Shown piece after piece: positions 14,752 through 23,079 of a DNA stretch of 23,605 bases; position 1 is the stretch's first letter, and each line of letters opens with the position of its first letter. The stretch comes from Spirochaetota bacterium. GTDB taxonomy: Bacteria > Spirochaetota > JAHITG01. The stretch is from positions 1 to 23,605 of the forward strand of contig JAHITG010000199.1 of assembly GCA_018817865.1 (NCBI GenBank), read 5' to 3'. A model generated the notes under the pieces. The model did no database searches. It had not been told where the DNA came from and saw nothing but the letters and a program-made list of their open reading frames with translations. Made by a program: the position numbers and the translations under genes.

Positions 14752-17700
14752 TTACCTCCTTTTAGGTATACGAATATAAAAAGTGGAACCCTTATCCGGA
14801 TTTGATTCCACCCATATCTTTCCTTCATGACGCTCCACGATCCTTTTACAGACAGCCAGGCCGATGCCCGTACCGCCATATACCGATTTATCGTGAAGCC
14901 TCTGAAAAATAATGAAAATACGGTCAAAATATTGAGATTCTATCCCGATCCCGTTATCTTTAATGGAAAAAGTATAGAATTCTTTATTTTCTTTTACACT
15001 AATATGGACTTTAGGGGATGGGCCTTTGGAAAATTTCAGGGCATTCCCGATAAGGTTCTGAAAAAGCTGTATCATCTGGTTTTCATCCGCCTGCAAAACA
15101 GGAAGTTTATCATAGGTTATTATTGCCTTACTTTCTTTAATGGACTGCTGAAGAGAATCGAGCACACCTTTAACTACTTTAAGGACAGAAATCGCAATAG
15201 GTTTGTTCCCGTGGGTACCCACTCTGGAAAACAGAAGGAGGTCATTGATAAGCTCTTTCATCCGCTTGGCGCCGTCCACGGCAAAATCAATGAACTCTTT
15301 GGCATTCTTATCCAGTTTATCCGAATACCTCTGAGCCAGAAGCTGGACAAAACTGGCCACGGTACGCAGGGGCTCCTGCAGATCATGGGAGGCCACATAT
15401 GCAAACTGTTCTAGCTCCCTGTTGGAGCGTTCCAGATCTTCCATGGTCTTTTTAAGCTCTTTTTCCATTTGTTTCCGCTGTGTAATATTAATGGCCATTT
15501 CAAAGCGTACATCCCTTCCATCCGGCCACCTGATTACCTGGTCAGTTATTAAAAAGTCATAATCCAGTACCGGATTATGATATTCCCATGTATAGGGCTT
15601 TCCACTTTCCATTATAGTTTTATTCGTGCAGAAATCACAGGGCTTTTTAAATCCCTGAAATTCCTGATAACATATCCCCCCCACAGGGTCATGTCCCAGC
15701 ATCTCTTTAAAATTTTTATTCACAAAAAGCACTTTATAGGTCTTTGGGTCCGCCACATAAAGGATCTCCGGGAAATTGTCCATAATAGCCAGGAACATCT
15801 CCCACTGTTTTCTCAGCCTTTCCCCTGCCTGTTTCTGCTCCGTAATATCCCAGAAAACACCCATTACACCGGTGATATTTCCATTTTTATCACTGACCGG
15901 TGTCTTTATAGTATGGACCCAGCGTTCCTCTTCATCCTGTACATATTTTTCTTCAATATCTTCGGTTCTTCCGGTCTCCATGATCCTGATATCGTCTTTC
16001 CTGTATTTATCCGCCAGGGCTTTCGGGAAAAAATCCGAGTCAACCTTTCCAACCACCTCTTCGGGCTTAATGCCCAGATCATCTGCCATTTTTTGATTGA
16101 CCGAAACCCATTTATAATTTTTATCCTTCAGGAATATCTTCTGGGGGATATTCTCGACCAGTGTCCTGTAACGGGCTTCGCTGATCATTCTCCGTTTTTC
16201 ATTCTCCCTTTTTTCCAGGAAATCCCTGATCATCTGATTCAGATTATTAAAAAAGTCTTTCTCTTCCTTATAAAAAACATGGCGGATCCTGTCATTTTTT
16301 TTACGGGAGATAAAGACCGTAATACTGCCTTTTTTATTTCCCAATACCTGGAACCCGGTGCTCAGCATGAACGCGGATCTTCTGAAAGGTGTGGTCTTAT
16401 ATGTCCGGTTTCCATATTGAATTTGGGCTGATGTAAGGAAAGGGAACCGCCAGGCAGAGGGTATCAATCTGACAAGATCCTGGAGGATATCATCCACAGG
16501 CCTGTCAACTGCCATCAGTTTCATGGATTTATTCAAACAGTCTATCTCCTTTAAACGCCCCTGAAGGTCAAGGGTCTTTTCCTTTACTTTTTTCTCGATA
16601 TTTTTATAAGAATCCCTTAATTCATCCTCCATCTCCCTTCTTTTAGTCGTATCTAAAAAAGAAGCGATCATGCAGAGAGGATTCCCTTCTTTATCTTTCA
16701 CCTGATTCGCGCAAAGGAAAATAAAAAAAAATGTGCCGTCCTTCTTTACAGTCTCGACTTCGCCCATCCATCTTCCCTTTTCTTTCAGGCCCTTAAAGAT
16801 AAGTTCTGCCTGAGACCGGTCCCTTGCAATTGTAAAGCTGGACTGGTTTAATATCTCTTTTGGCCCTTTATATCCCCACATCCTTAAAAAAGCAGGATTG
16901 ACATAAGTAAAACGGCCTTCCAGGTCTGTCATGGCCACAGGACTGATCGAAGAATGCAGGGCAATCTCTTTTATCTTCAGGTCCTTTTCTGTTTTCCGCT
17001 GAAGGGAGATATCATCGATGATCAGAAGAAGATGTTTCTTTTCCTCAAGTTTAAAAGGGAAGAACCGGCAGTCCAGCCATATCTCTTTGCCGAACGTACT
17101 TTTCACATGCATCTCATGCTGATTCTTCCTGAAGGATGAGAGGGCGTTCTTTGCTTTTTTCAGAAGGCCGGATCTTTTCCAGGAATCAATATGATAAAAA
17201 TTCTGGCTGAGAAGCTGTTCCCTGGTTGCCCCGACCATTTCTGCTGCTACGCTGTTGGCCATGATACATTGTCCTGAATTATTATATGTTAAAATGCCCA
17301 GGGTAGAGACTTCGGTCAGTTTCCGGTTGAATTTCAGGTTTTTTGCCATCTCCAGTTCAATCTTCTTTTTTTCAGTAATATCTCTGCAAATAACCCCCAC
17401 GGCATACATCTTCCCATTCTGATCCCTGACAGGAGAAAGCACAGATTCACTGAAGGCCATGGTATTCCCCTTCAAACCTTCATCTGCTATACGCAAAGAT
17501 TTTCCGCTTTTAAATACAATATCGATCCGTTTCATCCACAGCTTCATAACATCAGGTGCATGGCCGTGGCTGTCCCTGATATTCTTCCCTATAACCTTAT
17601 CTCTTGTTGTTCCGATATGATCAATGGCCGCCTGATTGGCATAAAGGTAATTATAATTACGGTCCCACACCTGAAGGCAGTCTGATGAAGATTCAAAAAA

Positions 17701-17820
17701 ACCATGGAAGCCGTCCCAGGCAGGCATTATTTTTTTATTATCTTTTTTTAACTTTTCAATACTCTTTTTAAGTCTTTTAATCTCCTGCCTGTATTTCCGG
17801 AGTTCCTGTTCTGTTTTCAT
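14752..17820 (-). CDS. Multi-PAS Cph1-like sensor histidine kinase
   Basis: A 1022-aa soluble kinase. After an N-terminal coiled coil come PAS1 (45-160), PAS2 (165-280), PAS3 (285-400), a coiled stretch, a GAF-like domain (about 430-545, LVRLIPSAWRFPFLTSAQIQ), PAS4 (555-675), PAS5 (680-790), then HisKA with H812 (YVASHDLQEPLRTVASFVQLL) and HATPase (N-box LIGNALKF, DNGIGI, GTGIGLA). The HisKA sequence is that of phytochrome-type kinases, but no chromophore-binding GAF/PHY module is visible. PAS5 contains a cysteine triad C717, C728, C731 (GICYQEFQGFKKPCDFC), a pattern that could bind metal. The start overlaps the preceding stop (ATGA) and has aaaggag eight bases upstream. The Rcp1-like regulator follows. 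Confidence 0.93.
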   Translation of the reverse strand: MKTEQELRKYRQEIKRLKKSIEKLKKDNKKIMPAWDGFHGFFESSSDCLQVWDRNYNYLYANQAAIDHIGTTRDKVIGKNIRDSHGHAPDVMKLWMKRIDIVFKSGKSLRIADEGLKGNTMAFSESVLSPVRDQNGKMYAVGVICRDITEKKKIELEMAKNLKFNRKLTEVSTLGILTYNNSGQCIMANSVAAEMVGATREQLLSQNFYHIDSWKRSGLLKKAKNALSSFRKNQHEMHVKSTFGKEIWLDCRFFPFKLEEKKHLLLIIDDISLQRKTEKDLKIKEIALHSSISPVAMTDLEGRFTYVNPAFLRMWGYKGPKEILNQSSFTIARDRSQAELIFKGLKEKGRWMGEVETVKKDGTFFFIFLCANQVKDKEGNPLCMIASFLDTTKRREMEDELRDSYKNIEKKVKEKTLDLQGRLKEIDCLNKSMKLMAVDRPVDDILQDLVRLIPSAWRFPFLTSAQIQYGNRTYKTTPFRRSAFMLSTGFQVLGNKKGSITVFISRKKNDRIRHVFYKEEKDFFNNLNQMIRDFLEKRENEKRRMISEARYRTLVENIPQKIFLKDKNYKWVSVNQKMADDLGIKPEEVVGKVDSDFFPKALADKYRKDDIRIMETGRTEDIEEKYVQDEEERWVHTIKTPVSDKNGNITGVMGVFWDITEQKQAGERLRKQWEMFLAIMDNFPEILYVADPKTYKVLFVNKNFKEMLGHDPVGGICYQEFQGFKKPCDFCTNKTIMESGKPYTWEYHNPVLDYDFLITDQVIRWPDGRDVRFEMAINITQRKQMEKELKKTMEDLERSNRELEQFAYVASHDLQEPLRTVASFVQLLAQRYSDKLDKNAKEFIDFAVDGAKRMKELINDLLLFSRVGTHGNKPIAISVLKVVKGVLDSLQQSIKESKAIITYDKLPVLQADENQMIQLFQNLIGNALKFSKGPSPKVHISVKENKEFYTFSIKDNGIGIESQYFDRIFIIFQRLHDKSVYGGTGIGLAVCKRIVERHEGKIWVESNPDKGSTFYIRIPKRR

Positions 17821-20800
17821 TGTTTGACTCCTTTTATCCTTTGATTCAGTATAGTTACGAGAACAGAACCCAGCTCTTCCATCGTATACGGCTTGCTGAC
17901 TCTGCCTGTAAAACCGAACCGGGAATAACTGGCCAGGACGTCATCCCCTGAGTAACCGCTGGAACAGATGATCCTGGCTTTCGGATCAGTTTTAAGGATC
18001 ATCCTGCTTGTTTCCTTTCCCCCCATTCCTCCCTTCACAGTCAGGTCCATGATCACAGCATCAAACGGTACACCTGTTTCCATGGCTTTTTTATACAGAT
18101 CAAAAGCCTCAACCCCATCTTTTGCTACTTCAGTCCGGCATCCCAGGTATCTCAGGATCTTTACGGCTGTCCGGCGGACCATCTCCTCATCATCCATAAC
18201 AAGGATGCGGGCATCTATTTTTAAAGGACCTTTCTTCAGGGAACCGATCCTGCCCTCCCCTTTTTTCAGAGCCGGAAGGTAAATATGGAAAGCCGTACCT
18301 TTGCCCTGCTTTGATTCAACCTCGATCGCTCCTTTATGTTTCTTGATAATAGAGTAGCTGGTGGCCAGGCCCAGACCGCTCCCCTTCTGTTTGGTAGTGA
18401 AATACGGGTCAAATATCATTTTCAGGTTCTGTTCAGGGATACCGATCCCCTGATCCACAATACTGATCTTCACATAGGAACCGTGATCAAGGTTCCAGGG
18501 ATTTTCCTGTTCAAGATCGATATTTTCCATGACAATATCGATCTTACCTCCGCCGGGCATGGCATGAACAGAATTGATGACGATATTGTTAATGACCTGC
18601 TGGATCTGACTTTCATCGACACTGACCATACGGATGTCTTGGGTGATATGAAACTGCTCCCTGATATTGGTCCCGTGCAGGGAAAAGGAGACGGATTCCC
18701 TGACAAGCTTGTCCGGTTCAACCGTTCTCTTGACAGGAACTGTAGCTTTAGAAAATGTCAGAAGCTGCCGGGTCAGGCCCCTGGCCTGAAGGGAGGCCAT
18801 CTCGGCATCATTCAGTATATCGAAAAAATCATCTTTCCTGCTGATCATGGATTTAGCAAGAGAGATGTTACCAAGTATGGAGGATAGCAGGTTGTTGAAA
18901 TCATGAGCGATCCCCCCAGCCAGGAGGTTCAGAGACTCAGTTTTTTGGAAATTCAGCATGTTTTCCTCCATCTTTCTGATCAGAGATATATCCCTGAATA
19001 CCAGGATCATTCCAATGATATTTTTTTTCCAATCCTGAATAGGAGCAACACTGCAGGAAATATATTTTTCTGATTTATGCCTGGAAACCAGGACAGTATC
19101 TTTTTTCATACCCATCACTTTTCCTGTCTCTATTATCTTTTTAAATGGAAATTTAACAGGAACTTCTGTACTCTTATTTTTAAGGCTGAATACATTGGTG
19201 ATATCTTTTCCCGTAGCCAGTTTTATTGGCCAACCTGTTAATGAGACTGCAGTCGGATTCAACAGGATAATCTTTCCCCCTGCATCCGTGGCTATCACCC
19301 CGTCCCCGATACTGTGAAGGGTCACACTCAGACGTTCTTTTTCCTCTTCCAGTGCCAGCTCGGCCTGTTTCCGTCTCAGTGTCAAAGAAGCCTGTGTAAT
19401 AAATGTTTCAATTGTACTTTTATTTTCAATTTTTTTCCCTTTCGGTAAACAGAGAAGAACATTCCCGAATATTTTTCCTTCCCAGTAAAAACTCTTGGTA
19501 TATATCTTTTCCAGATTTAACAGCTTTTCTATCTTTCGAAGAATTATTTTGGGTACTTTTGTATCCAGTCCGGATATTCCTCCTGGAACCTCGATCAGTT
19601 TATGACCTCTAAATCTTTTGATAATATCATCAGATAATTTCATAGAAAATCCTATGAGTCTGTCTCCGATAATCCGGTTTACTTTGTGCATTATAGTTTT
19701 ATTTATACCTAAAAGTACCTGAATATTTATTTTCCCGGACTGTTCATCAAATGATGAAACAGCAACAATAGCCTTTTCTGTAATTGATCTTATTTTTTCC
19801 CCGATAAACCGGTATATATCCTTCTTACGCGAAATCTGATTGAATTCCATACTTGTATTTGATAAAAATTCTATATCGCTTATTCTCTGTTTTTCCCCTG
19901 CTTCCGTTTTTTTCTTTTCTGTTATATCTTCTGAAACTTTAATATAAGAAGTGATCTGGCCCTTTTCGTTCTTAATAGAAGATATTGATGCTGATTCCCA
20001 GTATATTTGTCCGTTTTTTTTACGGTTACAGAGCTCTCCTCTCCATTCCCGGCCGCTTTTTAACATATTTCTCATTTCATTTTTTTTATTCATACTATTG
20101 GTACTGAACATTTCCACATCACATCCTGTAATTTCATCCGGTTTATATCCGGTGATCCGGGTAAACTTGGGGTTAACATATTCGATTTTTCTTTGATTGT
20201 TTATAATAATTATCATACTGGGACTCTGTTTAACAGCCAAGGACAACTTTTCAATCTCACTCTCTGCCCTTTTACGTTCGGTAATGTCTATCACAACACC
20301 CTGGTAATGGGTGATATCTCCTTTTTTATCCCTTCTGATATAGGTCCTGTCATCCACCCACCTGACTTCTTTTTTCTTTGTGATGATCCTGTAGGGGATG
20401 TGGAAGAATTTCTGCCTGATTTTCTTCCTGCTGTATTTTGATACTTCTTCAGCCACTCTTGGCAGGTCATCCGGATGGATGATTTCATCATAGGAGACTT
20501 TTCCGGAAAGGAATTCTTCTGCCGTGTACCCGAACATGTCCCTGACATTATCCGTGACATATTCAACAGGCCAGTGAGGGGCATTCTTCCAGAGGAAGAC
20601 TATAACCGGGGTGGTGTTGATGATACTATAAAACTCTTTCAGCTTCTTTTCCGCTGATTTTCTCTCCGTTATATTGATAACTCCGGCAATAGCCCCGTTA
20701 TATTTTCCGTTCCTGTCAATTATGGGAGATGTATCCAGTAAGGTATCAATCCGGGAACCGTCCTTTTTAATGAACCGGAATTCATACTGCTCCTGGATAC

Positions 20801-21614
20801 CGCTCTGACGGTGCTTAAGATACTCTTTACAATTCCTGACCCCTTCTTTATCCATGAACTCAAAAAGATACTTCCCTACCATCTCCTTTTCTGAATAACC
20901 CAGCATCTCTGCCAGGGAAGGATTAACGAACATGGTCAAACCATTTTTATCAATGGCCCAGATGCCCTGGCCAAACACCCTGAAGAGACGCTCGTATTTT
21001 TTCTCGCTTTCCATTAGTTGTTCTTTAACGATCTTCTGACCCATTTCTATCTCTATTCTATTCAGGGCAGAGGCCACATTATTTCCTATCTCACTGAACA
21101 ATGCTATCTCTTTTTTCACCCGGCTGAATTCTCCCGGAAGTGAAATACACAAAACTCCATAGGCCTTATCCTGATCAGCCAGCGGGATGACCATGCCGGT
21201 CTTATCATTGTATTTTTCTGACAGGATACAGCCTTTACAAAAGGTTCCGGGATCCGGTATTAAAAGGAGTCCTTTCCGGTCCAGTGTTTTTTTTACACAG
21301 GAAGGCAGGCGGCCCTGTTCCAACTGTTTTCCAATGGAAAAAGCTCTTTTATCAGCAGTCTCCTCTGCCCAGGCGGATATCTTTCCATGCTCATCCAGAA
21401 GCACGATCCAGGCATTGCAGTAACTGCGGGTAGAAACAAGGGCTTTGCAGACATTCCGGATCAGCTTTTCCGGTTTATCTTCCCTGTGGATTATACGGCT
21501 TATCCGGTAAAGGGCGGTAAGGACCCGGTTAAGATGTTTAATTCCCTGTTCCTCTTTTTGCTGCAGGGCTTTTTTAAGTATTGTACCTGTCCCGGTTTTA
21601 TTTTCATCTTTCAT
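17817..21614 (-). CDS. Large hybrid histidine kinase: GAF, PAS x3, GAF, PAS, HisKA, HATPase, receiver
   Basis: A 1265-aa soluble hybrid kinase. Domains in order: GAF1 (about 30-190), PAS1 (205-320), PAS2 (325-445), PAS3 (455-570), GAF2 (585-760), PAS4 (770-885), HisKA with H904 (GGIAHDFNNLLSS), HATPase (DQGIGIP, GSGLGLA) and receiver with D1190 (AVIMDLTVKGG). GAF1 has cysteines C106, C126 and C129 (TFCKGC) that might hold a metal or sense redox state. It can phosphorylate its own receiver and might feed the small receivers of the operon, although no HPt domain is encoded here. The start overlaps the stop of the receiver gene upstream by 11 bases. Residues 6-12 (KTGTGTI) are encoded by a half-site of the palindromic repeat family, so the N-terminus has been altered by a repeat or extended into one. 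Confidence 0.92.
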   Translation of the reverse strand: MKDENKTGTGTILKKALQQKEEQGIKHLNRVLTALYRISRIIHREDKPEKLIRNVCKALVSTRSYCNAWIVLLDEHGKISAWAEETADKRAFSIGKQLEQGRLPSCVKKTLDRKGLLLIPDPGTFCKGCILSEKYNDKTGMVIPLADQDKAYGVLCISLPGEFSRVKKEIALFSEIGNNVASALNRIEIEMGQKIVKEQLMESEKKYERLFRVFGQGIWAIDKNGLTMFVNPSLAEMLGYSEKEMVGKYLFEFMDKEGVRNCKEYLKHRQSGIQEQYEFRFIKKDGSRIDTLLDTSPIIDRNGKYNGAIAGVINITERKSAEKKLKEFYSIINTTPVIVFLWKNAPHWPVEYVTDNVRDMFGYTAEEFLSGKVSYDEIIHPDDLPRVAEEVSKYSRKKIRQKFFHIPYRIITKKKEVRWVDDRTYIRRDKKGDITHYQGVVIDITERKRAESEIEKLSLAVKQSPSMIIIINNQRKIEYVNPKFTRITGYKPDEITGCDVEMFSTNSMNKKNEMRNMLKSGREWRGELCNRKKNGQIYWESASISSIKNEKGQITSYIKVSEDITEKKKTEAGEKQRISDIEFLSNTSMEFNQISRKKDIYRFIGEKIRSITEKAIVAVSSFDEQSGKINIQVLLGINKTIMHKVNRIIGDRLIGFSMKLSDDIIKRFRGHKLIEVPGGISGLDTKVPKIILRKIEKLLNLEKIYTKSFYWEGKIFGNVLLCLPKGKKIENKSTIETFITQASLTLRRKQAELALEEEKERLSVTLHSIGDGVIATDAGGKIILLNPTAVSLTGWPIKLATGKDITNVFSLKNKSTEVPVKFPFKKIIETGKVMGMKKDTVLVSRHKSEKYISCSVAPIQDWKKNIIGMILVFRDISLIRKMEENMLNFQKTESLNLLAGGIAHDFNNLLSSILGNISLAKSMISRKDDFFDILNDAEMASLQARGLTRQLLTFSKATVPVKRTVEPDKLVRESVSFSLHGTNIREQFHITQDIRMVSVDESQIQQVINNIVINSVHAMPGGGKIDIVMENIDLEQENPWNLDHGSYVKISIVDQGIGIPEQNLKMIFDPYFTTKQKGSGLGLATSYSIIKKHKGAIEVESKQGKGTAFHIYLPALKKGEGRIGSLKKGPLKIDARILVMDDEEMVRRTAVKILRYLGCRTEVAKDGVEAFDLYKKAMETGVPFDAVIMDLTVKGGMGGKETSRMILKTDPKARIICSSGYSGDDVLASYSRFGFTGRVSKPYTMEELGSVLVTILNQRIKGVKQ
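21578..21597 (-). repeat. Palindromic-repeat half-site inside a coding region, copy G
   Basis: The plus strand reads attgtacctgtcccggtttt, the same as the reconstructed copy D apart from the last bases. It encodes residues 6-12 of the 1265-aa kinase on the minus strand. Confidence 0.7.
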
Positions 21615-22002
21615 TTTTTATTACCAATTCCGGTTCTCCTTTCAGGATCAATGATTTTAACTCCATCATGGAAACCGGTTTCCTAAGATAATAGGTGATA
21701 CCCAGAGACCGGACCATGCCCTCAGTTTCTCTTCCTTTCCCTGAAGTTACAGCTATGATCCTGGGATCATCTTTAATATTATTAATAAATCTGATCACCA
21801 TTCGCCCGTTTAACTCCGGAATATCGACATTAATGAAATAATGATCATACTCTGATGAAACAATCCTTTTCAAGGCGGCTTTTTCATTTATGTCCTTATC
21901 GATCCTGACCATTATTTTTTTGCAGGACTTTTTCAGGATCTGTTGAAACTCTTCATCATTATCCAGAAGAAAGATCTTAAAATATGGATGTTTTTTCATC
22001 AT
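21604..22002 (-). CDS. Single-domain response regulator, first gene of the signalling operon
   Basis: A 132-aa receiver from the ATG at 22002 (or 131 aa from the adjacent ATG at 21999). Strand 1 is KIFLLDNDEEF with D14 and D16, the phospho-acceptor is D60 (YFINVDIPELNG), followed by T93 (AVTSGKG) and K in YLRKPVS. The acidic pocket reads DND in place of DDD, but the site looks usable. An ATG farther upstream (22038) would add MTWHANCFLIVT, but that stretch contains the sigma-54 promoter and is not expected to be transcribed. The true mRNA should start near 22006, so the message would be nearly leaderless; no Shine-Dalgarno sequence is visible. Its stop overlaps the start of the 1265-aa kinase. 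Confidence 0.85.
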   Translation of the reverse strand: MMKKHPYFKIFLLDNDEEFQQILKKSCKKIMVRIDKDINEKAALKRIVSSEYDHYFINVDIPELNGRMVIRFINNIKDDPRIIAVTSGKGRETEGMVRSLGITYYLRKPVSMMELKSLILKGEPELVIKNER

Positions 22003-22017
22003 TGTAACTATAAGAAA

Positions 22018-22032
22018 GCAATTAGCGTGCCA
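22018..22032 (-). promoter_or_regulatory. Sigma-54 (-24/-12) promoter of the five-gene signalling operon
   Basis: The minus strand reads TGGCACG-CTAA-TTGC followed by T, a perfect sigma-54 core. With the C of TTGC at -12, transcription starts about 22006, four bases before the ATG at 22002. The same TGGCACG-N4-TTGC core controls the outer-membrane protein gene at 6583-6597. Confidence 0.85.
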
Positions 22033-22125
22033 TGTCATAAAAAATTATTTCTTTATAATTAGCTGATATTACATGAATTATAAAACACCTGAAAAGGCTG
22101 ATTTCAAAAAATAATTAAATTCTGT

Positions 22126-22215
22126 GGCGTAAAGGGGGCAAATAATAAAAACTTGTTATAACAGTTGCTATTTAAAAAATTATATTAAAAACAAAAATGC
22201 GGTGTAAAGGGAGCA
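22126..22215. repeat. Pair of 15-bp direct repeats
   Basis: GGYGTAAAGGGRGCA occurs at 22126-22140 and 22201-22215 with two differences and 75 bases from start to start. The copies could be multiple terminal repeats of a vanished IS (IS21-type elements have such repeats) or enhancer sites about 120 and 195 bases upstream of the sigma-54 start at 22006. Confidence 0.5.
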
Positions 22216-22235
22216 CTTTTGAATAACGGAACAGA

Positions 22236-22262
22236 GGGGCTGTCGAAAAAGTCTTTTTGCAG
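22236..22262. mobile_element. Solitary transposon/MITE end
   Basis: ggggctgtcgaaaaagtct followed by ttttgcagg matches the left end of the MITE at 8200 (ggggctgttgaaaagcct, then atttgcagg). No complementary right end occurs in the following 600 bases, so this is a truncated copy. Confidence 0.65.
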
Positions 22263-22295
22263 GCACACCCTTACGGGTATTCAAAAATAAATATA

Positions 22296-22323
22296 TTGAT
22301 ATTATTTTTTATATCTATATATT
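22296..22323 (+). promoter_or_regulatory. Possible sigma-70 promoter of the small-protein/nucleotidyltransferase pair
   Basis: ttgata at 22296-22301, a 16-base spacer and tatatt at 22318-22323. The predicted start near 22330 leaves about five bases before the ATG at 22335. The region is extremely AT-rich, so the match is weak evidence. Confidence 0.35.
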
Positions 22324-22334
22324 TTTTAATAGAT

Positions 22335-22541
22335 ATGATAAAAGACCATATACATCTGCAAAAATTTGAAAAAAAACTGATCAGGAATGCTAAACTGTCC
22401 TACAAGCAGAAACTCAGGATAATGGAAGCCATGTGGGCAGAAGGAAAGGCCTTAGGAGTAATCCCCCTTTCTGATCCTCTGGAAGGCATAGAGGTTGACA
22501 TTCGTATTGCCGAGGTTCTAAATTCATGTTCAAAGAATTAA
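22335..22541 (+). CDS. Small conserved partner protein of a nucleotidyltransferase
   Basis: A 68-aa, mostly helical protein: FEKKLIRNAKLSYKQKLRIMEAMWAEGKALGVIPLSDPLEGIEVDIRIAEVLNS. The segment from EAMW to DPLEGIEVDIRIA has the look of a conserved small family encoded next to nucleotidyltransferase genes. The frame is open back to 22257 through a TTG codon, but that part lies in the transposon relic and AT-rich spacer, so I place the start at the ATG at 22335. It overlaps the next gene by 16 bases, as antitoxin-toxin pairs often do. An antitoxin-like role is inferred only from this arrangement; no DNA-binding motif is visible. Confidence 0.7.
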   Translation: MIKDHIHLQKFEKKLIRNAKLSYKQKLRIMEAMWAEGKALGVIPLSDPLEGIEVDIRIAEVLNSCSKN

Positions 22542-23074
22542 TCTCAACCACAGGAAAAATTCTTGATAAAAATAATATTCCATACATGATTATAGGGGGA
22601 CAGGCTGTCCTTCTTTATGGCGAGCCCCGCATGACAAAAGATATTGATATTACCCTCGGAGCAGATACTGAAAAACTTCCACACCTTCTTGATATAATAA
22701 AAAAGATCCCCTTAAAACCCCTTCCTGAAAATACAATGGCTTTTGTACATAAAACAATGGTTCTACCGGCTCTCCATAACAAAACAGGGATCAGGGTTGA
22801 TTTTATCTTTTCCTTCTCACCCTATGAGAGGGAAGCAATAAAACACGGAAAAAAAGTTAAATTAAATGGTGTAAATATAAATTTCGCATCTGTTGAAGAT
22901 GTTATTATTCATAAGATCATCGCGGACAGAGAAAGAGACAGAGAGGACATAAGAACGATTGTTTTAAAGAATCCGGATATAAATAAAAATTATATAATAA
23001 AATGGCTTAGAGAATTTGATAAACCTTTTCCGGAAAAGCATTTTATTGATAAATTCAATGCTGTTATGAAGTAA
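22526..23074 (+). CDS. Nucleotidyltransferase of the AbiEii/DUF6036-like type
   Basis: A 182-aa protein with the minimal nucleotidyltransferase core: MIIGGQAVLLYGEPRMTKDIDITL gives the GG motif (G24, G25) and the metal-binding pair D39 and D41, and the third acidic residue is D92 in GIRVDFIF. FASVEDVIIHKIIADRERDREDI is the helical segment common in this group. The family transfers nucleotides to RNA or protein and includes toxins of type IV-like systems (AbiEii) as well as uncharacterised enzymes. All catalytic residues are present, so the protein is likely active. It is translationally coupled to the small upstream gene and converges with the sigma-54 activator gene, with five bases between stops. 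A toxin role is plausible but not shown by the sequence. Confidence 0.82.
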   Translation: MFKELISTTGKILDKNNIPYMIIGGQAVLLYGEPRMTKDIDITLGADTEKLPHLLDIIKKIPLKPLPENTMAFVHKTMVLPALHNKTGIRVDFIFSFSPYEREAIKHGKKVKLNGVNINFASVEDVIIHKIIADRERDREDIRTIVLKNPDINKNYIIKWLREFDKPFPEKHFIDKFNAVMK

Positions 23075-23079
23075 GATAT

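Larger units (their letters stand above)
22033..22334. other. Intergenic region with transposon relics and direct repeats
   Basis: About 300 bases with no supported gene. It holds a pair of direct repeats, ggcgtaaagggggca (22126-22140) and ggtgtaaagggagca (22201-22215), a perfect 10-base palindrome tgttataaca (22154-22163) and a solitary transposon end (22236-22262). The left part is the upstream control region of the sigma-54 operon; the right part leads into the small gene at 22335. Confidence 0.6.

Noticed and set aside
15577..16431. 284-aa plus-strand ORF opposite the 1022-aa kinase
   Set aside because: It is antisense to a clear multi-PAS kinase, is rich in F, I and H as expected of a reverse reading, and has no ribosome site or known motif.
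22257..22334. N-terminal extension of the small protein from a TTG codon
   Set aside because: It would be translated from the transposon relic and AT-rich promoter-like DNA; the ATG at 22335 gives the compact conserved part.
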